A DNA stretch of 64,000 nt from Miscanthus floridulus (Eukaryota; Streptophyta; Magnoliopsida; Poales; Poaceae): positions 88,368,939-88,432,938 of the forward strand of contig NC_089587.1 in NCBI RefSeq assembly GCF_019320115.1, given 5' to 3'. The position numbers and the translations under genes were made by a program. The notes beneath the pieces are model-generated. The model did not search any database and was not told the origin of the DNA. It worked only from the letters and a program-made list of their open reading frames with translations. Of the stretch, positions 11,385 to 21,507 are shown in pieces (position 1 is the first letter of the stretch; every line of letters starts with the position of its first letter).

Positions 11385-13500
11385 GCTGCAATGTTCACTG
11401 CATACTAGTCCTCTTGGTGGAGGAGCCGGGCAAGGTTGTCTTGTCCGTGACCAGATGTCCAGATGTGCGCCACGCTCAGTGTTCCACTCCATTACCTCCT
11501 TCCGCTTATGTATAGAGACACCGAGCAATTTCAGCACAGTACCTGTTCATAGAATTAAGTTTAAATAAATAACATCAAGTATGACATGGTTGATAGAAGC
11601 AAACATCAGAGTTAACTTGAGAACATTTAGTTCCCAAAGAAACCAATCGTTAGCGTGTTAAAGCGATAGAACATCACTATATAAGCAAATCTGGGTCAGA
11701 GACATTGTGGACAACAAATTTCTTGAACCTGTTAGGAAGGTAATGCCTGCTTTCTTGTCAGAATCATAACAAATGTTGGGCATCAAAGTTGACCTGTTGA
11801 ACTTCCTTCTGACACAGGAGTCGATACACTTTGGCCTGCACCAGCTTGGAGTCACACAGACAAGTGTTTATTTAAGCATGAATCAATACGAACAGGAATA
11901 TATAAGATGACATGAAGTGTCAGCATTTTATTGCTCCTTGTGCACATGATCATGAATGATTCAAAGGACAAAACTACTCTATCACTACAAACAGCCATAT
12001 ATTCTACTTTAAACATATGACAAATGTTCTTTAAAAAAAACATATGACAAATGGTGAAATGCACAGGATGCGGGTGCGGGTGAGAGGGGTGTGGGGTGTG
12101 GGGGGGATGTACTTTGGATAAAAGACGGATGCTGGCAAAGGTATTATTTAGCATTAACAGCTAAAGAGTACATTTAATGGGTGAATTCATCCTTGCAAAC
12201 TTTCATGAAACAAAAATAGGAATGTTGTGGTAATGTATTGATCATGCAAGGATAAGCAAAAAACAGTCGATCATGCAGGAAACCAACGGATTATATCATT
12301 GCAAAGTTTCATCGAAAGCAAAATGCGGAATCTAGTGGCGCTAAAGAAATGCTACCTCAAGGAAGTTGTGTTGAGAACAAAATAAGTTGTTTCCAAGAAA
12401 GGATCAGCCATAATGATGTGATCATGTAGAAAACATGGTTTTCTTAGTGAGCATCGGGTCAAAAATGTTGGGAGAAGTCTAGGCAAGCATTCATGCTCTG
12501 AATGAAGCCCACGCCTTTTAATCCAGCCCACTTCATGACGCCTTGAAGCAATTGCTGTAGAAGAGGTTGCGAGAGCCACAGTGCTATGCTTATGCAAGGG
12601 CTAGGGCCCTCTTCCTTTATCCTGATGTTACTTAAGAAACATATTTTCTACCTCAGACCTTTTACTAAGCCATCATATCCTTTTCTTTCAGAAACAATGA
12701 TAGATAGAAAGAAAAAGGTTAACTACAAAATCTGCAACTAAAAGTTTCTAAAACTCTTCTGCATGCAAGGTTCATTCATGAAAACACCAGGTGTGGTCAG
12801 TAAATTTGACTACGCATTCGTATGCTACATCAGCGCATAGTTTAGAATTACTTCTGCCTCTACTCAAACAAAGGTGTATGCTACATTAGCGCACAGTTTA
12901 GAATTACTTCTGCCTCTACTCAAACAAAGGTAGTACTAGCAATGATACAAGACTGAACCACTAGGAGCATTGATTTCATCCAGTGAAAGCATCATGAATG
13001 AAACAATAAAAAATAAAAACATATTGAACAATAACGCCTTCTCTCCGCATAGTGAGTTTAACAAACATCATCGTTATATTTCAAACCATACAAAGTTACT
13101 CAACAAGGCTAAATCCCCAATAAAATTATTCGAACGTCACCATGTCAACAGCAATCAAGATTCAGATTGATACGATCTGCAACAAATACGACGGGCGTAT
13201 TTTAAGAATTCAGATAAGAATTATAGATATTACCTTGATGCATTCTCAGCTGCCAAGGTGGGGCCTCATGAACTGCATGGCCCGCCTACAATCTTCTTTG
13301 TCAGCAGCGGCACCGCCATCTCTGCTCCACAATCGCAAAGAAACAACACGTGTCAATTCGAAACAAGAACTACGAAACCAAATGGCAAATAGCTGCGACC
13401 TACGAAACACTCTGTACCTTTGGAAGCTCACAAACCCCCGTATGACGATGCGAGGAGGAAGAACGGCGCGACGGCGGCGAGGACATCAACGAGAGACAAA
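11385..13500 (-). pseudogene. RPL32: 60S ribosomal protein L32 (eL32) pseudogene
   Basis: The exon order and introns of a plant RPL32 gene are present on the minus strand. Exon 1 is UTR-like (about 13430-13500). Exon 2 (about 13250-13315) begins MAVPLLTKKIV and continues, after a frame change, as QFMRPHL. Exon 3 (about 11668-11850) reads [30 protein letters not shown]. Exon 4 (about 11385-11541) reads KRKEVMEWNTERGAHLDI. The protein is normally about 133 residues and sits in the large ribosomal subunit. Frame changes in exons 2-4 and in-frame stops show that this copy is dead. Retained introns show it came by DNA duplication, not retroposition. Its 5' half is duplicated upstream. Confidence 0.82.
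12820..12931. repeat. 56-bp direct duplication inside an intron
   Basis: The unit GTATGCTACAT(C/T)AGCGCA..CAAACAAAG occurs twice in tandem with period 56. It is present in duplication copy 1 and collapsed to one diverged unit in copy 2 (about 14505-14550). Confidence 0.8.
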
Positions 13501-14849
13501 TCGATACCCTCCGCAAACCCTAGAGGCCTACTTAATAGTCCAGGTCGATGCAACAAAAGGCCTACCTGCCCATGTACATAGCAGGTACCACTTTGTCAGT
13601 GGGCAATTTGCCATTCCTTGCTCCTTGTGCACATGATCATGAATGATTCAAAGGACAAAACTAGTCTATCACTACAAACAGCAATATATTCTACTGTAAA
13701 CATATGACAAATGGTGCAATGCACAGGATGCGGGTGCTGGTGCAAGGGGTGGGGGGATGTTCTTTGGACAAAAGACGGATGCTGGAAAATGTATTATTTA
13801 GCATTGACGGCTAAAAAGTACATTTAACGGGGGAAGTCATCATTGCAAATTTTCATGAAACAAAAATAGGAATATTGCAGTAGTGTATTGATCATGCAAG
13901 GATAGCAAAAATCAGTCGATCATGCAGGAAACCAACAGATTATATCATAGCAAAGTTTCATTGAAAGCAAAATGCGGAATCTAGTACAGCGACGTTATGC
14001 TAAAGAAATGCCACCTCAAGAAAGCTGCTTTGAGAGCAAAATAAGTTGTTTCCAAGAAAGGATCAGCCATAATGATGTGATCATGTAGAAAACATAGTTT
14101 TCTTAAGCGAGCAACGGGTTAAAAATGTTAGGAGAAGTCTAGGCAAGCATTCATTCTCTGAATGAAGACCACGCCTTTTAATCCAACCCACTTCATGATG
14201 TCATGAAGCAATTGCTGTAGAAGAGGTTGCGAGAGCCACAGTGCTATACTTATGCAAGGGCTAGGGCCCTCTTCCTTTATCCCGATGTTCACTTAAGGAA
14301 CATGTTTTCTACCTCAGACCTTTTACTAAGCCATCATATCCTTTTCTTTCAGAAACAATGATAGATAAAAAAAAAGGTTAACTGAATAAAATTCTGCAGC
14401 TAAAAGTTTCTAACTCTTCTGCATGCAAGGTTAATGAAAGCACCAAGTGTGGTCAGCCAATTTGACTATGCATTCAGTATCTGGGTGTTCTCTTATTTTC
14501 CTTCGTATGCAACATGTAGTTTAAAATTACTTCCGACTCTACACAAACAGAGCTAGTACTAGCAATAATACAAGACTGAACCACTAGGAGCATTGCTTTC
14601 ATCCAGTGCCCGCATCATGAAAGAATAAAAACTAAAACATATTGAACAATAACGGCTTCTCTCCACATAGTGAGTTTATCAAACATTGTCATTACATTTC
14701 AAACCACAAGAAATTAATCAAGAAGGCTAATCCCCACTAAAATTACTCGAACAACACATGGCAGCAGTAACCTCAGATTGATACGGTCTGTAACAAATAC
14801 CACAGGTATCATTTCAGAATTCAGATAAGAATTATAGGTGCTACCGGCA

Positions 14850-15112
14850 TTCGTAATGGTCGAGATGGGGCCTCATAAGCTGCTTGGCGCGTAACAATCT
14901 TCTTCCTGAGCAATGGCACCGCCATCTATGATCCACAATCGCAAAGAAACAACAAAATTTTCAATCGGAGAAAGAACTACGAAACCAAATGCCAAATAGC
15001 TGCGAGCCTACGAAACGCTCTCTACCTTCGGAACTTGGAAGCTCACAAAGACACGAACCCTACCCTTATGACGAGAAAAACGGCGCGACGGCGGCGAGGA
15101 CATCAACGAGGA
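14850..15112 (-). pseudogene. RPL32: Duplicated RPL32 exons 1 and 2 (second copy)
   Basis: This is the second copy of the RPL32 5' part. Exon 2 starts MAVPLLRKKIV; after a one-base frame change the continuation AKQLMRPHLDHYE matches RPL32 better than copy 1 does, so copy 2 preserves a less eroded exon 2. The UTR/exon 1 equivalent ends at about 15112, with ATGTCCTCGCCGCCGTCG present in both copies. No exons 3-4 follow in this copy. It lies head-to-head with the PPR gene, about 210 bp away. Confidence 0.75.
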
Positions 15113-15239
15113 ACAGATAAATATACTCCGCAAACCCTAAGAGCCGTGGGCTTTAATAGTCCAGCTCGATGCAACTCAAGGCCTACCAGCCCATGTACAA
15201 TGGCAGGTCCCATTTCGTCAGTGGGCTATTTGCCATTCC

Positions 15240-15320
15240 CATTTCAACCCAGGCCCAGCTAGACGGGTGGAACCGTCCACGAATCGGAGCGCAGTGTGGC
15301 GACCGCAACCGAGGTGAGCC
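15240..15320. promoter_or_regulatory. Short intergenic space between divergent RPL32 remnant and PPR gene
   Basis: Only about 80 bp separate the RPL32-derived duplication from the PPR start codon, so any PPR promoter must overlap the old RPL32 promoter. I see no clear TATA box. Confidence 0.35.
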
Positions 15321-16697
15321 ATGTCGGCGGCCGCCGTCCTGTGCCGGCTTGGGCTCGGCCTCCGCCGCCTCTCAACACTTCCCGAGTTCCCTGCGGCCGC
15401 GGCCGCGGCCGGGGCGCCGCAGCCACAGCACCCGACCTCGAAGGACGCTTACTTCGCGGTGGTGCACGACCTCTCCACCATCGTGCGACGCGACTTCTAC
15501 CTGGAGCGCACCCTGAACCGCCTCCGCCTCCCGTCCCCGTTCCCTCCCGACCTGGCGCTCCGCGTCATCCGCGCCGCCGCCCCCGCCGCGCCGCTCCACG
15601 CCACGCGCTTCCTTTCTTGGCTCCGCGCCAAGCCGTCCTTCACCGCCTCCGCCGAGCACTTCGACGCGCTGCTCCTCCCGCTCGCGCGCGCGCGGCTCTT
15701 CCCGCACCTCTGGTCCCTCGCCTCCGACATGCGCGGACTCGGCCTCCCCCTCTCGCCGACCACCTTCTCCGCGGTCATCTCGTCCTACGGCCACTCTCGC
15801 CTCCCCGACCAGGCCGTCGAGGTGTTCAACCGCCTCCCTCGATTTGGCTGCCCGCAGACCACCGAGGTCTACAACGCCCTCCTCGACGCGCTCTGCGCCA
15901 ACGGCAACTTCACCGGCGCCTACAAGCTGCTCCGCAGGATGGCGCGCAAGGGCGTGGCCCCCGACCGCGCCACGTTCAGCACCCTCGTTGACTCCTGGTG
16001 CGCGGCGGGGAAGCTCAAGGAGGCGCAGGCGTTCCTCGACGACATGGCGAGCCGCGGGTTCCGCCCACCGGTGCGCGGCCGTGACCTCCTCGTCGACGGG
16101 CTCGTCCGCGCTGGGCACTTAGAGGAGGCTAAGGCCTTCGCCCTCCGCATGACCAAGGAGGGCATCCTCCCTGACGTTGCTACATTCAACTCCCTTGCCG
16201 AGGCGCTCTGCAATGCTGGAGATGTGGACTTCGCCGTGGCTCTTCTTGCTGATGCTTCCAGTCGAGGCCTCTGTCCAGACATCTCAACATACAAGGTAAT
16301 GCTACCAGCTGTGGCCAAGGTTGGCAACATTGAGGAGGCATTCAGGTTGTTCTATGCGGCTGTTGAGGATGGCCATCGGCCATTCCCGAGTCTCTAAGCA
16401 GCGATCATCAAGGCGCTTTGTAAGGCAGGGCGCTTCGCAGATGCTTTCGCCTTCTTTGGTGATATGAAGATGAAGGGGCACCCACCGAATCGCCCTGTGT
16501 ATGTGATGCTTGTCAAAATGTGTGTGAGGGGCGGTCGGTTTGTGGAGGCTGCAAATTACCTCGTTGAGATGAGTGAGGCAGGGTTCACACCGCGGGCACC
16601 AACCTTTAATGTTGTAGTTGATGGGCTTCGACATTGTGGGAAGCATGACCTGGCCCGGAGATTGGAACAGCTTGAGGTGTCCCTGAAGGGAAATTAA
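15321..16697 (+). pseudogene. Pentatricopeptide repeat protein, At5g18390-like, with one nonsense codon
   Basis: A single intronless frame of 458 codons runs from ATG 15321 to TAA 16697, interrupted only by TAA at 16395-16397. P-type PPR motifs of about 35 residues follow one another: VYNALLDALCANGNFTGAYK, APDRATFSTLVDSWCAAGKL, LPDVATFNSLAEALCNAGDV, CPDISTYKVMLPAVAKVGNI, then after the stop PPNRPVYVMLVKMCVRGGRF. The N-terminus is Ala/Arg/Leu-rich and looks like a mitochondrial presequence; such proteins bind organellar RNA. Length and order match Arabidopsis At5g18390 as I remember it, where the interrupted position is Tyr (PFPSLYA), so TAC to TAA is the likely change. A truncated protein of 358 residues could still be made. 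The 5' half is strongly GC-rich, as is usual for grass genes. Confidence 0.88.
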
Positions 16698-16856
16698 ATG
16701 GATGGGGAACTAGATGCAGTTTTCTCTTCCAGTTGGGGCCTTGCAAGCTGTGTGGTGCTGCTACTAGATTTTCAGGTAGAAATGGCACTTACATTTCTTC
16801 TTCGTGTAAATTTTTATCTCTTTCCATAAGCTAGTATATGCTATTTTGTTGTGTCT

Positions 16857-16862
16857 AATAAA
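16857..16862 (+). terminator. Polyadenylation signal of the PPR gene
   Basis: AATAAA lies 160 bp after the terminal PPR stop and is followed by a T-rich stretch. A reasonable 3' end for this gene. Confidence 0.5.
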
Positions 16863-18197
16863 GTTTTTTTTAACTTTTCAAAGGTCCACAATAAGGTTTA
16901 TGAATTATTACTTTTTAATCTGTAAACGTATCATCTATTCCGTGGTTAAATGTGTATACTTTATGAATTCACAGTTGAGTTGTGCACTGAAAGCTATCAT
17001 GATCAACAGAAGTATATACAGTAAGTTGAATCAGTGATTGTATTAAATGGATTTATGTATTGTTGATTGTCCCCGTTGATGCTCAATAATGTGGAAGAAA
17101 TACTCAGAATATTTGATTGAATACCAACTTTAGGAGGCAAGTTGCCTTTGTTGTACAGTTCCATAGCTCAATGTTGCTGCTTAAACCCCTGATGCATTTG
17201 TACCAATTAACTGTCTTGAAATTACGATATTTTTACTCCTGATTTGTCATCTAAATTTGTCTCTCCTATAACCTTACTTTCTTACTTATGTACCTACAGT
17301 GATGGAATCATATATAGCAAACCCAATGTTAATTTACAGTTTTATCCTAGAAGACAAATGCAAAATGAAGTGACAATTCTTTCTTAGTAGCAGCTAGATG
17401 CTTAGGTAATTTTCTTTACTACTAAGACTTCAAAGCAAGTGAGAAAGAATGAATGAATGACATCAGTTGGATAAAGAAGGGGGAACTTGTCTATATTTAC
17501 TACTACAATGTACAGTCTGTACATATGACATATCTAATTTGCTGGGATAGTCTAGTTTTGTTCTATCTTTAAATAAATAAATGTGCCTAATTTTGTCCTA
17601 TGGTAGATGTTCGCAAAGTGAGCAGAAGTTAGGACCTGAAGCTCAAATACTGTTGAAATTTATGGTTGATGGTACAAAAGGATTTATCTGTTCGGTATAA
17701 ATGTGAGTTTTGAATATAGACTACACTGTCTTATTACAACTCAGAAAAATTGTGTAGCATTGGTATTCCTCTACTGAATTGTAAGGTTTCTAATAATCTA
17801 AACATGAACTTAGTAATTAGATTTGTGTTGATATCATTTGGTTTGCCACACTACCTTTGTTTCATGAATCTCGTGTCACTGCACCACTTTTTTTTCCGCT
17901 GGAACTGAACATGTGTCATTTGTTTTGGTTTGACGTACCTCCTATTTCAAAATGATGATCACGATGGTTGTGCTCCTTGCGATTCTGCAAAGCTGACAGT
18001 TATTACTTCAGTAGTTTTGTTATTGTTTGCCTTATTACCAGTGTCTCAGATTGGCCTTGGTTATATTTTGATTTTTCTTTCTTGTTGGCACTTTCCAGTG
18101 TCTCAGTCTTTCCAATTTGATCTTGGTGAGGATCAGTTTCAAATGTCGACAAACGGTGACGTCAGGATTCAGCTAAACGCGTGTCCAGTCTCAAACG
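16863..18197. other. No gene seen; intergenic
   Basis: This is AT-rich intergenic DNA. The frame at 17930-18295 is T-rich, hydrophobic and runs across the MULE border at 18207, so it is not a gene. The last 100 bases before 18198 may be upstream sequence of the F-box gene. Confidence 0.5.
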
Positions 18198-18206
18198 TCT
18201 TCAGTG

Positions 18207-18326
18207 GAGACTTTTACTTCTGTATCATTATAAAAGATGGTCGTTTCTCACGTGCCACTAAAAAGTTGAGCCGCACCCAAGTGCCATCCACCTAAACTTT
18301 CTTGTCCCCCATGCCATTCCTTCCAC
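18207..18326 (+). repeat. Left terminal inverted repeat of the MULE
   Basis: It pairs with 21190-21308. Shared blocks are GAGACTTTTAC, ATGGTCGTTTC, CACGTG, ACTAAAAAGTT and CTAAACTTTCTT. Confidence 0.93.
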
Positions 18327-19052
18327 CTTCTATTCGGTTTGTAACGTCTGACAGGTCTGACATGTGGGACCGAGCAGGAGAACTGACCATCTTACCCCTT
18401 GAGACTGGAGTGCATATACGGTGGGCAAATTGACTGGCATTGACCGCCATCTCACTTCTCTCTCTCGATTCCTCTCTCTCGTCTCTTCCCCAAACCCTAG
18501 CGGCGAAGTTCGGATCGGCGGCGGCGGCGGGTGAGCAGCGGCGGCGGCGGTACCCTAGAGGCGTCGCGGCTGGGAGGCAAGAATACCCATCCCAGGTGCT
18601 TGTGGCGTCGATTTTTGGAGCTCGTGTTTACTCTGTTCGTCTGCTCGAGTTCGTCGGTTCCTGTCTGTGCGCTCTGTTGATGTTTACTCTGAGTTTGCTT
18701 GCTCGTTCTTCGTTCTTGTCCAGATATCCGTTCAACTGCAGCAGTGTGTGCGGTTCTCTGATTTTAGTAGCTTGCAGTTAGCTTTTGAGGGGCAAGTCAG
18801 CAGTCCGCGCTGCTCCTGGTGATCAGCGGCAACAACATCAACTGGCGGCGGCTGCTGTGTTCCTCATGTAGGTAAGCAGCAGGGCAACAGGTTTTTGGTC
18901 ATGATAAATATGCATGTCATTGTCAAGCTATAGTGATGCAATAATGAATATCCTTTCTTACAATCTTTATCTAATGATTTAAGCTTCAACGTATTTCCTC
19001 TAGCTTGAGCTAATTTATTTGCATGAGGAAATTTACACGGCTTCTACTCTGA

Positions 19053-20635
19053 ATGTTTAGTGTGGCAAAAAATTGCGTGCTCCTATGTAAGATGGACGCA
19101 GTGATGCATGGAGTTAGTGAGGTTTTTCCAGGATGTGAACATAGAGAGTGTATGTATCATCTAGTACAAAATTTCAAGAAGAGGTACAGGGGAAAGATTT
19201 TTTATGATCATTTATGGCCAGCTGCATATTCATGGAGCCCATACATGTTTAATAAACACTATCAGGCAATGGCTCAAGCCAAACCAGAGGCTATGGTATA
19301 TCTCCAAGAGACTCACAAGAAAAAGTGGACTAGGAGCCAGTTCTTCACTAGTTCAAAGGTGGACTATGTCACTAATAACTTGGCTGAGTCCTTCAATAAT
19401 TGGATAAAGCCTGAGAAAGGAAAGCACCTGGATGACTTGATGGACACCATTAGACAGAAGATATTGATCAAGTGGAATCGTAGGAAGAGGGTGGCAAGGA
19501 CATTTGAAGGCAAGATTTTACCTCATATTGTGAAGAAGCTGAGAGAAGACAGTTTCAACCTTGACATAAAAGTGATCACAAGCTCACTTGAAGGTGTTGC
19601 AGAAGTTTATGCTAAGGGGGGCAGTTCATTTAGGTTTGTGGTTGACTTAGGTAATAGAACATGTTCATGTAATGCTTGGCAAGGGTCAGGAATACCCTGC
19701 AAACATGCTATTGCGTACGTCACTTCAATTCCTGGAGCAAAACTAGAAGACCATGTAGATGAGTACTTTTTTATCCAGAAATTCAAAGAAGCTTATGCAA
19801 GCTCTGTCCCATGTATTCCTGACAAGTCCATGTGGCCCAAAGCCATACATGGGTTCTTCATGCACCCTCCATTGCTTAAGTCAACAGCAGGAAGAAGGAA
19901 AAATAGGATGAAAGGGGCTCCGGAGGGAGGAAGTGGGAAGAAGAAGAAGAAACATGAGTGTCCCATATGCCATGAATTGGGGCATCACTGGTACACTTGC
20001 AAGAATGGGGATCCAGCAGACATAGCTGCAATGGAGGCAGAAAGGTAATCAAATACATCTACATAAATGAAACTATCATTTAACTGAACTACATTTTCTA
20101 TTAACAATTGTCTTTTGCAGAGGTCTCCCAAAGAAAAAGCAGAAGAAAGCAGCTAGTACCAATACAGAGACTAGCCTTGTGGTGGCCACTCCATCAACAG
20201 GGATGGTATTCCCACACAATGAGGCAGTGGCCAATGCTGCAGAAAAGAAGAGGAAGAGCAAATCATCTTCTTCAACAACTTCCAAGAAAAAGAAGGCATC
20301 AGCTAGCACTGCACCATCAACAACTCCAAACACCCTATCTGGCAGGTATGTTTTTCCTATAGTTCTGCAATTTCCCATTGTAATGAAGCTTGTTCCAATA
20401 ACTGGTATTTGATAGTAACAGGTCTGGAACCAGTTCTAATGAACTAGTCTCCCTCTAGGCATCAACTGCAACAGTGCAGACACCACCATTGGAGGTTGTT
20501 CTGCCCCAGAGTTCACCAAGGATGAAGATAGAAGTGAAGAAGAAGCTGACACCTAAGAAGCCTCCCCTCGTACCAACAAGCCCAGCCAGCCCAGCTTCAA
20601 ATACCAGGAGCAAGAAGAAAGTAATGCTAGAATGA
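19053..20635 (+). pseudogene. MuDR-type transposase, N-terminally truncated
   Basis: Exon 1 (19053-20044) starts inside the MULE transposase domain (EVFPGCEHRECMYHLVQNF) and lacks the N-terminal domain and the first catalytic Asp. It holds a SWIM zinc finger (CSCNAWQGSGIPCKHA, about residues 205-220) and, near residue 305, a knuckle CPICHELGHHWYTC (CX2CX4HX4C). Splice sites lead to exon 2 (20121-20345; Lys-rich, KKKQKK and KKKRK-like, probably nuclear localising) and exon 3 (20422-20635; Pro/Lys-rich tail). Exon 3 meets TAG at 20456-20458, probably from CAG, and would otherwise run to TGA at 20635. No upstream exon supplying the missing part lies between the TIRs, so this copy cannot be autonomous. 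Confidence 0.85.
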
Positions 20636-21189
20636 AAGGTGTCTGCCTGATTGTTGTGTGGGGATGTCTTTTGGTCTCATTTGCTTTTGTGTCTGTTTTG
20701 CTAAAGCTGTGCCTGGTGCCTACTTTTGGATTAGTACATGAGCTACTGTTGTTTGCTGTGCCTGCTGGCATCATTTCATTTTGGCTTGACTATAACTTAA
20801 TGTCTGGATGAAGCACTTCTGTGCCTGCTGTAATGTTGATGACATGTTGAAAACTTTAGCTAATGCGTTGAAAACCAGTGACCAAATGTTGGTCTGTGAA
20901 CCATATTATTATTATTATATATTGTGTTAAATATTATTATTATATATTGTGTTCATTTCTTGTGTTGGCATCACGTACATACTCTAGTTTTTTTGGCATT
21001 AAAAAAATGTGCACATTAATTCATATGTTCATGCATCACGTACATACTCTAGTTTTTTTTTTTGCGCCAACACAACTGCCCAGCTCAGTCAGGGAGTGGC
21101 ACAGAAGGATAATGGTGATTTTGATCAGCCTCTATGGCCTCTGGGCAAGCAGGTCTTTTCTCCATGCCGTTTCCCTCCGTTATAGTGCA

Positions 21190-21308
21190 AAGTGGATGGA
21201 ATGGCCTGAGAGGATAAGAAAGTTTAGATGGATGGTATATGGGTGTGACCTAACTTTTTAGTACCACGTGGGAAACGACCATGGTAATGGTACAGAGGTA
21301 AAAGTCTC
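21190..21308 (-). repeat. Right terminal inverted repeat of the MULE
   Basis: This is the inverted partner of 18207-18326. It ends AAAAGTCTC immediately before the second 9-bp target copy. Confidence 0.93.
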
Positions 21309-21507
21309 TCTTCAGTGCGTTTCGCCATTCCCACTGATTCGAGCCCGTCTTCTTTGCCCCCCAACGGCTGCCTCCAGATCGCACCGCCGCCGCCTATTCA
21401 CTCCCCTCGCCTATCGTCGCCGCACGTCCTCGAGGTGCGGGGCGTGACCGGAACCAGTCGCGCCGTGCCGTTGCCAATCGGATCGGCAAGTGAGGTCAGG
21501 GTTCAGG

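Larger units (their letters stand above)
11931..15239. repeat. Tandem duplication of about 1.65 kb carrying the RPL32 5' part
   Basis: Copy 1 (11931-13617) and copy 2 (13618-15239) are head-to-tail and collinear. Both start TTGCTCCTTGTGCACATGATCATG and both end in TTTGCCATTCC. They share promoter, exon 1, exon 2 and much of the following intron of the RPL32 pseudogene. Differences are scattered substitutions and small indels. The junction is clean, without filler DNA. Confidence 0.9.
18207..21308 (+). mobile_element. MULE (Mutator-like) transposon, 3102 bp
   Basis: The ends start GAGACTTTTAC and form inverted repeats of about 120 bp: 18207-18326 against 21190-21308, roughly 80% alike by eye, both with CACGTG near base 40 and CCTAAACTTTCTT/CTAAACTTTCTT inside. 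A perfect 9-bp duplication TCTTCAGTG flanks the element (18198-18206 and 21309-21317), the hallmark of Mutator transposition. It contains a UTR-like leader (18440-18900, with CCAAACCCTAG) and a truncated transposase. Its target lies about 190 bp before the F-box start codon, in line with the known preference of MULEs for gene 5' ends. Confidence 0.95.

Noticed and set aside
15296..15991. 231-codon plus frame overlapping the PPR start
   Set aside because: Arg/Pro/Ala-rich out-of-frame reading of the same GC-rich DNA.
15372..16118. Long minus-strand frame (248 codons) over the PPR gene
   Set aside because: Shadow of the GC-rich PPR coding sequence; Glu/Arg/Val/Gly-rich with no domain, and the plus strand carries the clear PPR repeats.
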